Positions 44,560 to 54,709 of a stretch of 64,000 nucleotides of DNA are shown in pieces. The notes under the pieces are model-generated. The model ran no database searches. It was not told the DNA's origin and saw only the letters and a program-made list of their open reading frames with translations. The stretch's first letter is position 1, and each line of letters starts with the position of its first letter. A program made the translations under genes and the position numbers. The stretch is from contig JAODUP010000274.1 of the NCBI GenBank assembly GCA_025642065.1, forward strand, positions 216,001-280,000. Reading direction: 5' to 3'. The stretch is from Paralvinella palmiformis. Lineage: Eukaryota; Annelida; Polychaeta; Terebellida; Alvinellidae.

Positions 44560-44890
44560 TTTGACGGGGTGGGAGAACGGGGGGGGGGGGCGTTTGTTAG
44601 TAGGGCGCCACTATATCCCTTAGGGTGCCGCTTAGAGCCGCTCTTAATGAAATCCACGCAATAAAAACAACAATTTCACGGCGAAGCCAGAGACTGGAAA
44701 TCGGCTCCGTGGCGGCACGAATCGAATCTCTCAGCCGCTGATTATTAGCCAATCAGCTGTGAGATGAGATTCGGCGCCGCGTTTGCGGGAGGAAGTGCTG
44801 GAGAAAAGCGCGCCAAAATGTGCTCCCGTGGCGGGATGTGAATTTGTGAGCACATAAAGCGGGATTAACAGTAATATTGGCAGCACCATC
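44560..44890. other. Unique DNA, no gene seen
   Basis: G run at 44580-44590; AGGGCGCCAC at 44602; GCCAATCAGCTG (CCAAT) at 44750. Confidence 0.4.
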
Positions 44891-44894
44891 ACGC

Positions 44895-45545
44895 TCATCA
44901 GTAGTAGTAGTAGTAGTGGTGGTACCAATAGTAGAGGTAGTAGCAGTAGTAGTAATAGTAACAGCACCAAATATCCCTGATATAGTAGGTTATATTTTCA
45001 ACATTGCCTTGATTGCTGGTTTACGCAGAGACATTATTTCCCCCTTAGACCCCCCCCCATTTTATATGATGGTTTCAATGTGAAGTAAAAATCGAACTTC
45101 TGAAATAATCCAATTTCCAAAAAAAGAAAATGATTCTTTGGGGAATCCCATACTGAGAATTTGTTTTAATGTCGTTGTAAATATTACTACTACTACTACT
45201 ACTAATAATAATAATAGTAGTAGTAGTAGTATAGTAGTATTAGTATTAGTAGAAGTAATATTGGTAGTAGTAGTATTTGTAGTAGTAGCATCAGTAATAG
45301 TAGTAGTAGTAGCAGTAGTAAGAGTGGTGATAGTAGCACCAGTAGTAGTAGTAGTAGTAGTAAGTACAAATACCAGTAGTAGTAATACCAGTAGTATGAG
45401 TAATAGTAATAGTACCACCAGTAACAGTTGATGTAGTAGTAGTAGTAGTAATAGTAGTAGTAATGGTAGTAGTAGTAGTAGTAGTAATGGTAGTAGTAGT
45501 AGTAGTAGTATGTAGTAGTAGTAGTAGTAGTAGTAGTAGTAAATA
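44895..45545. repeat. Imperfect (GTA)n tract, about 650 bp
   Basis: Blocks of TAG/GTA triplets at 44900-44965, 45184-45415 and 45430-45543 are separated by 45-200 bases. Val/Ser/Thr/Leu homopolymer frames on both strands are artefacts. Confidence 0.95.
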
Positions 45546-45775
45546 TTTGTTAGAACCCATTCATGTATACACTACCATAACATATAAGATGTTAGGTAAT
45601 AAATATATTATGTTTATACGAGAATGTTTATAGTTATATGACATTATTATATTGGGCTATAGATAAGATAATGTAAACAGATGAGTTTTGAGGCTATTTA
45701 TGGTCTTCCATCATCTGTCTTCTAGATTAGTTTGTTATATGTCAGTGTGGCTTCAATTTGTTATAATGGTTGTCC

Positions 45776-46080
45776 GACTGGGTGGTATTTGGACATTGTG
45801 GGTGGGTGGTATTTGGACATTGTGGCTGGGTGGTATTTAGACATTGTGGCTGGGTGGTATTTAGACATCGTGGTTGTGTGGTATTTAGACATTGTGGCTG
45901 GGTGGTATTTAGACATCGTGGTTGTGTGGTATTTAGACATTGTGGTTGTGTGGTATTTAGACATTGTGGCTGGGTGGTATTTAGACATCGTGGTTGTGTG
46001 GTATTTAGACATCGTGGTTGTGTGGTATTTAGACATTGTGGTTGGGGGTATTTAAACATTGTGGCTGAGACACTGTGGCT
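45776..46080. repeat. 24-bp minisatellite, about 12 copies
   Basis: Units carry GGTATTTAGACATYGTGG followed by CTGGGT or TTGTGT. The two variants (ATTGTGGCTGGG and ATCGTGGTTGTG) are interspersed. Confidence 0.95.
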
Positions 46081-46269
46081 GGTTGGTATGTAGACATTAT
46101 GGCTGGGTGTTATATGGCGGGTGTAGATGTGTGATTTAGAGATGTGGTATATGGGTGGTATGTTATTATTGTTGATACATGGATGAATATTAATGGTAGA
46201 TGGTATCTCGGAACGTGTGGTATCTAGCAACTTGTTGTTATGATTGGTTTATATTACATCGATCCTTCA

Positions 46270-46451
46270 TATTTCTCAGTCCACTCACCCTCCTCATACT
46301 CCAGTCCATTAACCCTCTATATATGACAATCTACTCACCCTCAACATATGACAGTCCATGCACACCCAAGTCCACTTTCCTTGTATATGCCAGATTCCTC
46401 ACCCTCTATATGTGTGTCTACTCACACTCTATATGTGACCGTTCACTCACC

Positions 46452-46546
<95 letters not shown>

Positions 46547-46800
46547 GTCTACTCACCCTTTACAATTGACAGTCCACTCAGTTCACTCATACATCCCATT
46601 CCTCAATCCACTCACCATCAACATACTCCAGTCCACTCACTCTCAAAATATCCCGGTCCACCCACCCTCAATATACCTTAGTTCACTCACCCTCAACATA
46701 CCTCAGTCTACTGACCGTAGACATACCCTAGTCCACTCACCCTGGGCATACCCCAGTCCACCCACTCTCGACATTTCCCAGTCCACTTACCCTAGACGAA
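46270..46800. repeat. Degenerate 24-bp minisatellite, interrupted
   Basis: Units like CAGTCCACTCACCCTCAACA recur about 20 times with heavy divergence. A pure (AC)n block splits it at 46458-46533, and the foldback element splits it at 46803; it resumes at 47845-47910 (CCACAGTCCACTCATC). Confidence 0.85.
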
Positions 46801-46803
46801 TCT

Positions 46804-47838
46804 AGGACGTTTTGGCCAACGGACGTTTTGGCCAACGGACGTTTTGGCCAACGGACGTTTTGGCCAACGGACGTTTTGGCCAACGGACGTTTTGGCCAGC
46901 GATTATTTGAAGATAGGACGTTTTGGAGAAATTTGTTTTATTTGTTATTTTATTAATACAACTTCCAGTTAGGATATGAATACAGTAACCTGCACAATAG
47001 TATTGAAGAGGCCTACAATAAAATACACAATCAGGATCCCAAACCATATACAATTTAAACAATTAACAAGGACATAGAAGTAAGTTAATACATGCTACTA
47101 TATAATATATGTAACTGTGAGAAGCCATGGAGAAATAAACTTCATTTAAATACAGAACCGACATCAAAACATTAACATTTGATCATTTTTAAAATCATTT
47201 GTAGTTCACACGTGGCTATAAATAAAACGTGATATGACTTAGTCATTTAGTGAGCTCCGGTGGCCTAGCGGTTAAGCACCCGACACTTGGTGCCAACGGT
47301 CGCAGGTTCGAACCCCGTAAGAGGTCGAAACTTTTCCAGGGATTAATTTCTCGGCTCACTACATCGTGGGTGGATGACCACGTTAAATGGCGCTGCCGTC
47401 TCCACTGAATTATTTAAAATAAAGGGGGACGTTAAAAACCCCCTGAGGACGTAAAACACTCTGGCAGTGACCACCCTCAGGGTATTTCGGCTCCATCTTT
47501 CCGTACTGCTCACCTGTGAGTGGTGGGGGAGGAGGTTTCTCAACCACTCCAACATAGAGGCTGTGCTGATTAAGCGACAGCCTGGGGATTCTCCCCGAAC
47601 AACAAAACCAACTTAGTCATTTATATCCGAATCTCTTCACGGAATTTCACACAATCTTCGAGCTGATGAAGGCAACATCTAAGTGTGATTGTTAGATAAA
47701 TGTCATAAATGCTTTTTATCTTTTTTTTATATTTGGCCAAAACGTCCCATCTTCAAATAATAGCTGGCCAAAACGTCCTAGGCCAAAACGTCCTAGGCCA
47801 AAACGTCCTAGGCCAAAACGTCCTGGCCAAAACGTCCG
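46804..47838. mobile_element. Foldback-type transposon with tandem-repeat inverted termini
   Basis: The left arm (46804-46925) has six GGACGTTTTGGCC units joined by AAC; the right arm (47734-47838) has six GGCCAAAACGTCC units, mostly joined by CTAGG-type bases. Both arms also share, inverted, the inner segment GGCCAGC(G/T)ATTATTTGAAGAT next to the last unit. The interior (46930-47733) is AT-rich and codes for nothing recognisable, and contains a complete SINE (47250-47610). Tandem subrepeats within inverted ends are the hallmark of foldback elements; the transposase source is unknown. It sits inside the 24-bp minisatellite. Confidence 0.88.
47250..47610 (+). repeat. SINE family B, full-length copy with 13-bp target-site duplication
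   Basis: ACTTAGTCATTTA is duplicated exactly at 47237-47249 and 47611-47623. The 361-bp body has a perfect A-box (TGGCCTAGCGG) and B-box (GGTTCGAACCC) 50 bases apart, then a long body with TCGGCTCACTACATCGTGGG, a hairpin GGGGGACGTTAAAAACCCCC, ACGTAAAACACTC, a stretch of CACCTGTGAGTGGTGGGGGA and an ending AGCGACAGCCTGGGG. The acceptor stem does not pair, so it is a SINE, not a tRNA gene. A diverged relative lies at 9.2-9.6 kb. Confidence 0.93.
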
Positions 47839-48063
47839 CCAACCACCCTAAACATACCCCACAGTCCACTCATCTTCAAGATACCCCATAACACCCTCCA
47901 TATATTTGACTACATCCACCTTCCCTACACCTGATACCACCATCACCCCCCCCCCCCATCATATACCTAAACACCTGATACTGTCTGATATACAAACTGA
48001 TATATGTCATATTTAGATAATAATAAAAAATAACCGTACTTTTTCCAGACATAAGCAGTACAC

Positions 48064-49085
48064 CTGTAAGATGTGTCATTGTGTGTCACTCACCTGTAAG
48101 ATGTGTCATTGTGTGTCACTCACATATAAGATATGTGTCATTGTGTGTCACTCACCTGTAAGATGTGTCATTGTGTGTCACTCACCTGTAAGATATGTCA
48201 TTGTGTGTCACTCACCTGTAAAATGTGTCATTGTGTGTCACTCACCTGTAAGATGTGTCATTGTGTGTCACTCACCTGTAAGATGTGTCATTGTGTGTCA
48301 CTCACATATAAGATATGTGTCATTGTGTGTCACTCACCTGTAAGATGTGTCATTGTGTGTCACTCACTTGTAAGATATGTCATTGTGTGTCACTCACCTG
48401 TAAAATGTGTCATTGTGTGTCACTCACATATAAGATATGTGTCATTGTGTGTCACTCACCTGTAAGATGTGTCATTGTGTGTCACTCACCTGTAAGATAT
48501 GTCATTGTGTGTCACTCACCTGTAAGATGTGTCATTGTGTGTCACTCACATATAAGATATGTCATTGTGTGTCACTCACCTGTAAGATGTGTCATTGTGT
48601 GTTACTCACATATAAGATGTGTCATTGTGTGTCACTCAACTGTAAGATGTGTCATTGTGTGTCACTCACCTGTAAGATATGTCATTGTGTGTCACTCACC
48701 TGTAAGATATGTCATTGTGTGTCACTCACATATAAGATATGTCATTGTATGTCACTCACCTGTAAGATGTGTCATTGTGTGTTACTCACATATAAGATGT
48801 GTCATTGTGTGTCACTCAACTGTAACATGTGTCATTGTGTGTCACTCACATATAAGATGTGTCATTGTGTGTCACTCAACTGTAAGATGTGTCATTGTGT
48901 GTCACTCACATATAAGATGTGCCATTGTGTGTCACTCAACTATAAGATGTGTTACTCACATATAAGATGTGTCATTGTGTGTCACTCACCTGTAAGATGT
49001 GTCATTGTGTGTCACTCACCTGTAAGATATGTCATTGTGTGTCAGTCACCTGTAAGGTGTAACACTCACCTGTATAGTGTATTTC
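48064..49085. repeat. 30-bp minisatellite, about 34 copies
   Basis: Units carry GTGTCATTGTGTGTCACTCA plus CCTGTAAGAT, with variants CATATAAGAT, AACTGTAAGAT and ATGTGTCATT two-base insertions. From about 48540 some variants alternate as pairs. The unit is divisible by 3, which explains the repetitive open frames of up to 230 codons (MCHCVSLTCK repeats). Confidence 0.97.
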
Positions 49086-49266
49086 ACTCACCTGGCTCCA
49101 TCACATTCGTTGAAATACGTCTAATATAACATCTCTGTATAAGTTATATTATAACTTATTGTCATATCTGACTCGATGTTTGGTTGAATTGTTTAGCTCC
49201 GATACTGGTGACCTAGAGAAATACGAGGGGGGGGGGAATTTTTAGAGCCACATTCATATTACTTAA

Positions 49267-49420
49267 CCCATGCCTCAGAGTAAAAACTCGCTTCTTGTTG
49301 GGTTCGGTCCCCTGATGAATCATCCAACTTTTATATTCACGATTGGTGATTCTCTGTGCCAGTGCCCCATCCCGCACTTCTAAAGCACGTACTCACTCAC
49401 TCACTCACTCACTCACATAC
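49267..49420 (+). repeat. Dispersed repeat copy ending in (ACTC)n
   Basis: GCCTCAGAGTAAAAACTCGC, CCCCTGATGAATCATCCAAC, ATTCACGATTGGTGATTCTC, TGTGCCAGTGCCCCAT and CTTCTAAAGCACGTACTCAC precede a short (ACTC)n. Confidence 0.85.
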
Positions 49421-49494
49421 GCACCCACCTCTTTACTCACTACCTAACAAACAAAGCTGTTTAGCTTTGGTGTGTTACTAACTGTTTCCGCATC

Positions 49495-49495
49495 A

Positions 49496-49571
<76 letters not shown>
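49495..49571. repeat. (ATT)n microsatellite
   Basis: About 25 pure ATT units. Confidence 0.98.
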
Positions 49572-49572
<1 letters not shown>

Positions 49573-49619
49573 TGATCTCTTTGACTTGTCGTCATGTGAT
49601 CATTCAATCCGTTAAAGAG

Positions 49620-49990
49620 AGAATTTTTTCATCTCAGTTATTATGCAGAACAGTTAATGATTTTGGAGGCGAGTGAATTAGAGGGTTGATAGACCCCCCT
49701 CCCACCTCCAGCCCTCATACTTTTGGTGATATTATCGGATGTTAAAGTGACTTTATGACATTGGCACGTGCGAAAGTTTCATTGTTCGGCATATGGCGCA
49801 TGCGCTGAGGCGGCACCTACGTACAGCTGTCCCATTGATTAGTTTGTGTCATGTTGGCCAGAGGGCGTCACCAGTCAACCTCGAGTCACGTGGTTAGCTG
49901 GTGGTCACTGTTGGGTAATTAGTCCTTCCCACCCTTATCTGGGGTAATCTGTAAGCGAATCAACATCTGTGCGTGTGTGTGTGCGTGTGT
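49620..49990. other. Unique DNA with a CTCF-like site, no gene seen
   Basis: TGGCCAGAGGGCGTCA at 49855 (CTCF-like), GTCACGTG at 49885. Confidence 0.4.
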
Positions 49991-50090
49991 GTGTGCTTCA
50001 CAAATCGTGAATACCACATCTGGACGATTCACCAGGGCATCTACAAGGGCCAGGAGACTTTTCATGGTGAGAAGTACAGTATGTATAATG
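49975..50090 (-). repeat. Dispersed repeat copy, minus strand
   Basis: Minus strand: CACCATGAAAAGTCTCCTGG, CTGGTGAATCGTCCAGATGT, GGTATTCACGATTTGTGAAG, running into CACACACACGC. Confidence 0.85.
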
Positions 50091-50267
50091 ACGCAGGTTC
50101 TAAGTACTTAGACTGTTAAATCTATTAATACCCATACTTTCCCAAATACATACATTTATTAACATATACATTGTTATTATGTCTGGATAATTCATCAGTC
50201 CATTTCGCTTCAGATTTTCGAACTTGCTAAATGGGAAGTCTGCCTCTCATTATTTGACTCATAAATT

Positions 50268-50273
50268 TGTATG

Positions 50274-50304
<31 letters not shown>

Positions 50305-50473
50305 TATTCACGCACGCACAGGTACACACACACGTACACACACACATACACACACACACGTACATACACACGTACACACACACACATATATATATGTATG
50401 TATGTATGCATGCATATAAACCTACACATACACACACACACACACACACTACACACACACACAAAAGACACCC

Positions 50474-50523
<50 letters not shown>

Positions 50524-50530
50524 GACACAT
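50268..50530. repeat. (GTAT)n and (AC)n complex tract
   Basis: GTAT tetramers, CACGTACA units, a TATATA block, (AC)n, a short C run and (AC)n again over 260 bases. Confidence 0.96.
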
Positions 50531-50701
50531 ACACACAAAGTATTATATACTTCACAAATAGTTCAAAGCTATCCATTTTTATTGTCGTTCCAAGTTCCCA
50601 ATTTATTCACAAACATGAAATGTCGGCGACTATTTGTCTACGTCACCGTCATCGTCTGTCCGTCCGTCCGTCTGTCTGAACCAAATATCTGCCACATATA
50701 C

Positions 50702-50828
50702 CGAAGTATATGTCGACATCAAAGCTGTCTGGAGCCTTTATCTTGGACGGTTTAAGTCGCCCTCGGGACAAATTACCACGTTTTGATTTCTCGATGAAAA
50801 GATGCTCGATGTATTTATCTTCCGCCAT
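50702..50828 (-). CDS. Possible first coding exon, product unknown
   Basis: From 50828 downward the minus strand reads MAEDKYIEHLFIEKSKRG, then LSRGRLKPSK and DSFDVDIYF, a charged, balanced composition unlike any repeat-derived frame here. The start lies in AAAGATGGCGGAAG, a good Kozak context that is also a YY1-type initiator. A GTATAT donor-like site follows at 50701; without splicing the frame runs through GGTCTGTCC-type repeat DNA to 50649. Upstream are CRE-like GACGTCA/GACGTAG words and a TATTTAAAT near 50925. The frame is also open upstream to an earlier ATG at 50912. No family was recognised. Confidence 0.35.
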
Positions 50829-50829
50829 C

Positions 50830-51480
50830 TTTACGGCAGCTTTCACAGAAACAATGACGTGGCCGTCGTGAGGCACGTCAGCTGTGACGTAGTCCGACGG
50901 CGGCATTAGCATAAGTGGCCGAATTTAAATATGGAAATTAATTTAGCCCCCGGGTACGAACGAGCCCACCTGGGTACGTCTTTCTCCGTATCGGGAATCC
51001 TATCCGTCTTGGAAGATAACGGGCGGGATCTAGCTTTTCAATCGGGATCGCTCTAGATCCGGAATAACGCATCAATCATTAAATTGCGCTCCGACCATTC
51101 AACCTCTACGCTGAAACCCTCCCCCCCCCCAATCTGAGCCTAATCTGGTTTAAGTCATTCAGCGAGCCGAGCAGGCACAGTTCATTAATCCGACAATCCC
51201 GCTAAAAGTGATCCAGATTAGAATCAGATCCGGAATATATGGATTGAGATAAGGCTTATCAGTGAATCAGTCGGCTTGTCGTATCCCGGATAATTTATAT
51301 TAATGTCTTAGTAATTGGTAGAGGTTAGACAGCTAGTTCTAGACGTCTAGTTGTGTCTGGTTTTGTTCGCTTCACTTTGTGATATCCAGGATTGAGACAG
51401 TTTGATGATTGTATTTTTGAGGATTCTCTCTTTTTTTGGATGATGATTCTGAAAGGACAACTGACGAAAGGGGATGACTC
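50830..51480. promoter_or_regulatory. Unique island with GATTA/ATCC words, possible promoter DNA
   Basis: 50830-50940 could be the promoter of the exon above. 51130-51290 repeats TAATCTGG, TTAATCCG, CAGATTAGAATCAGATCCGG and TGGATTGAG, K50-homeodomain-like words. A C run lies at 51119. Confidence 0.3.
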
Positions 51481-51489
51481 ACTCAATCT

Positions 51490-51545
51490 ATCTATCTATC
51501 TATCTATCTATCACACACACACACACACGTACACACGTGCACACA
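51490..51545. repeat. (CTAT)n(AC)n microsatellite
   Basis: CTAT tetramers followed by AC-rich sequence. Confidence 0.95.
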
Positions 51546-51659
51546 CACGCGCAATACACTATTTCTCTGTGGAGGGGTGAAGTTACCATTTAGCTCCACT
51601 TTGAATATGTACTTATTGATAATTTGTGAAGAACAACAGCATTAACAACATTAACAAGT

Positions 51660-51743
51660 GACAACAACAACAACATATACTACTACTGCTACTACTACTA
51701 ATAATAACAATAATAATAATAGTATTATTAATAATAATAATGA

Positions 51744-51822
<79 letters not shown>
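51660..51822. repeat. (ACA)n, (ACT)n, (AAT)n and (GACA)n compound tract
   Basis: Trinucleotide blocks lead to about 19 GACA units at 51744-51822. Confidence 0.96.
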
Positions 51823-51823
<1 letters not shown>

Positions 51824-51829
51824 TCAGAT

Positions 51830-52308
51830 ACCTGATTTAGACACCTAAAGTAATAGTTAACTAGATCAACCATTAATATGGTGTTAATTAATTGTTGATT
51901 AAAGGACTCAGTTCTGTGTCGGAGTAATTAGGGTACGATTTGTGTGATAATTATGGGATCAAACAACATATATATCATCACTGGGTGGTGTATGGTGGGA
52001 GGTGGTCGGCGGGGGGTCACTCGGTTAAGGGCTGGGTTTATTGGTAATGGTCACTCCTGAAGGGGGGTGTATTGACCCTGGGGGAGTTGATGTGGGCCCT
52101 GTGGGCGTGTTTCAGATCTTTAGGAAATGTCCTGTCTGATTATTAGAAACGTGACAATCACTGATACTTTAATGTATTTTAGCAGACAACTCACTCACTC
52201 ACTCATTCACTCACTACCTGACCCACAATACCTTCCGTAATCCACATTACCACAAGCATATCATATATCATCCAGTGGTATGTGTGCGTGTGTGCATGTG
52301 TGTGTGTG

Positions 52309-52353
<45 letters not shown>

Positions 52354-52570
52354 TCAGAAAAACATACTGATGATGATATATGTGCTCATTAATTAACCCC
52401 ACGCATCACTGAGCATAATTATCATAAATTATGTTAATTGTGCTAGTTTTGGGTCATTGTTAATGGTGCCGGGTCAGTTTTATGGTCAGTGAAGTGATGA
52501 CCTGTGACTGATAGTATTTGATCATAATGATAGACACGGTTGTGGATGATGCTGTGTATTTCATGATAAC
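51830..52570. other. Unique DNA with small repeats, no gene seen
   Basis: (ACTC)n at 52186-52215, (TG)n/(CT)n/(AT)n at 52276-52350. Confidence 0.45.
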
Positions 52571-52725
52571 GTTTGTTTGTTTGTTTGTTTGTTTGTTTGT
52601 TTGTTTGTTTGAACACATGTACAGATACACATGTATGTACATATATACATATGTACCTAGATACACACGCACCTAGATATACACACATAAACACACACAC
52701 ACACACACACACACACACCGAGCCA
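52571..52725. repeat. (GTTT)n and (AC)n blocks
   Basis: Ten GTTT units at 52571-52611 and AC repeat at 52684-52718 with ATAC-rich sequence between. Confidence 0.95.
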
Positions 52726-53254
52726 ACAGATAGACAGACACACAGATAGACAGGTAGATTATCTACCGACCCAGCCAATATCTACAAAGGCCACACTGAC
52801 AAGATTAATGCTTTGAGAAGAGATGCATCAATTAAAGAATGAACTTCACTTGTAATAGATAAAGTATTTAGTTAGACATTCTCCCAAACATCCTGTACTG
52901 ATCTGGCCTTATCACACACACACACACACACACGTATGTACGCACGCACACACGCATTTTCTATCTCCATTTCATCCCCCCCCCCTCTCTCATAGGCCCC
53001 TCCTCAAACACCACTACTTTGCGGGAGATCGGTTCTAAAATTAGCGACTTTGCAGTCAATAAGGCGTTAGAACCTGACTGTAACGCGATGAATCGTCCAG
53101 ATGTAATTATAGTGTCTTCTGACAACATCACCAGCCATATTCTAACAAAGTCACGGTCAGTCAACACTCAGACTAAAGACATAAAAATTTGAAGATGTAA
53201 TATTTTTATGACTGAAATATGATGGTTTCCTTAAATGTTCAAGCCGTGTGAAAT

Positions 53255-53263
53255 TATATATAT

Positions 53264-53310
<47 letters not shown>

Positions 53311-53320
53311 GGGGGGGGTA
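53255..53320. repeat. (TG)n ending in a G run
   Basis: About 44 bases of GT and then a 9-10 base G run. Unique DNA 52950-53250 holds a weak dispersed-repeat core (GATGAATCGTCCAGATGT at 53087). Confidence 0.95.
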
Positions 53321-53388
53321 TTTCTTTGCTCCTATTCTCCGTAGATTTGGTGTTGGTGAAAGTTTCCTGATGAGTGTTGCTTGAAGCA

Positions 53389-53406
53389 GCCGCGAGGTGG
53401 CAGCAC
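53389..53406 (+). promoter_or_regulatory. CTCF-like motif, near-consensus
   Basis: GCCGCGAGGTGGCAGCAC contains CCGCGNGGNGGCAG exactly, the classical vertebrate CTCF core. Confidence 0.6.
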
Positions 53407-53607
53407 CGCAGATAGAGCCCACCACAGAATTTCGTGCGTATCCCCGAATGACTTGACTCGTCGTACTGACTGTGATACCGACCGACGCTTACTAATACGT
53501 GCACATACGGCGATGCGCATACGTACGTACAGCTGCTCAGATGCTTTTCACTGCCGTCTGATATTCCGTGCGTTTATCCATATGCTTATACGTCAAGCCA
53601 TTGCACC

Positions 53608-53608
<1 letters not shown>

Positions 53609-53668
<60 letters not shown>

Positions 53669-53740
53669 TTAATATGCGGCCCATCATGAACAGACACCCT
53701 CTGTGCCGGTGCCTTTTTCTACACTGTTAAGACATACGCG
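53609..53740 (+). repeat. (GACA)n and a right-end fragment of the dispersed repeat
   Basis: About 15 GACA units at 53609-53668. At 53690 CACCCTCTGTGCCGGTGCCT and TTTTCTACACTGTTAAGACA match the 3' part of the family. Confidence 0.75.
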
Positions 53741-54095
53741 ATGAGGACGATGGTGATAAAAAGAGGGTACACTTAAAACTAATAAATACTTCGCCACGAA
53801 AATTAATTGTCCCCAAATTAATTATCTCTCTTGCTGTAAGCTGTTATGGCGGTGGACGGGTTTGTTATATTAGCAATCAAAGGCCAGATGTCAGAGTGAC
53901 ATACAGTAGACATGTCACTGGTCTGTCGAGTGACGGCGAATTGGGGAACGAGTTTTGCTTTGATTAATTGCACAGGTGTTTGTGGCGGGGGTGTTGGGGT
54001 GAGTGTGGGGGTGGTTGGGTCAGTTTGGGGGGGGGGGGCGGAGGGATGGGTGGGGTGACTTTCTGTCGCCGTCGCTGTTTACCAGCGGTGGGTGA
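53740..54095. other. Unique DNA, G-rich at the end, no gene seen
   Basis: G-rich run at 53983-54055. Confidence 0.4.
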
Positions 54096-54097
54096 GC

Positions 54098-54280
54098 ATG
54101 CACTGGCACCGAGAGTCCCAAATGATTACAACATCTGGACTATTCATTAGGGAACAGCTTCCAGAATGGCAGTGTTTTGTGCTAAGATCTATATTTTCAG
54201 CAGTGCCGTGTGTGCCCGTGTGTGTGTGTGTGAGCGTGTGTGCTATGTGGGTGCGTGTGTGTGCGCGCGCGCCCGCGCCC
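54098..54280 (-). repeat. Dispersed repeat copy abutting (TG)n, minus strand
   Basis: Minus strand: GAAGCTGTTCCCTAATGAAT, AGTCCAGATGTTGTAATCAT, TTGGGACTCTCGGTGCCAGT. On the plus strand it ends near (TG)n(CG)n at 54215-54275. Confidence 0.85.
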
Positions 54281-54343
54281 ATCTGTTAATCTCTCGTCCA
54301 TATATTGACTTTTGACCATGTGTTTCGTGACCATGTCCGAATA

Positions 54344-54361
54344 ACGGGGGGGGGGGGGGGG
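54344..54361. repeat. Poly-G run, 17-18 bases
   Basis: The longest uninterrupted G run in the window. Confidence 0.95.
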
Positions 54362-54454
54362 CGCATTGACGAACAAATACAGGTTCACCCCCTCCCACTC
54401 TTCACGACCCTCCTCCCATCTCTGTCACGAGCATGTCTATCTCAAATAGTTATG

Positions 54455-54705
54455 CCCCACTTCCACTGTGCAGCTGATAATGCACTGCGCTTCAAACCTC
54501 CACTTCTGTGTTCGAGTCTCAATGTTATACCTTTATCTGTGATGTTTCATTTGATAATTTCCATTTCCCAGGAAGTCCTCCCTTGGTCATGTATTCTAGG
54601 TAAAGCCGGAGCAGGCTCACGCACTCACTCATTCACCCACTCACTCACTCAGAGACTCACTCACTCATTCACCCACTCACTCACCCAGACTCACTCATTC
54701 ACAGT
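54455..54705 (+). repeat. SINE-like element with (ACTC)n tail
   Basis: CTGTGCAGCTGATAATGCAC (A-box region), TGTGTTCGAGTCTCAATG (B-box) and GTGATGTTTCATTTGAT (shared module) are followed by a body and an interrupted CACTCACTC tail at 54620-54705. Confidence 0.7.
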
Positions 54706-54709
54706 TTCA

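Noticed and set aside
44731..45560. Poly-Leu, poly-Thr, poly-Val frames
   Set aside because: Translations of (GTA)n triplets.
45732..46230. WYLDIV and CLNTTQPQ repeat ORFs on both strands
   Set aside because: Both come from the 24-bp array; simultaneous open frames on opposite strands show they are artefacts.
47250..47325. Intact tRNA gene
   Set aside because: A- and B-boxes are perfect but the acceptor stem does not pair, and the element continues 285 bases to a target-site duplication; it is a SINE head.
48133..49129. Open frames of 110-230 codons with MCHCVSLTCK repeats
   Set aside because: They are translations of a 30-bp tandem array whose unit is a multiple of three; several frames are open at once and no non-repeat domain exists.
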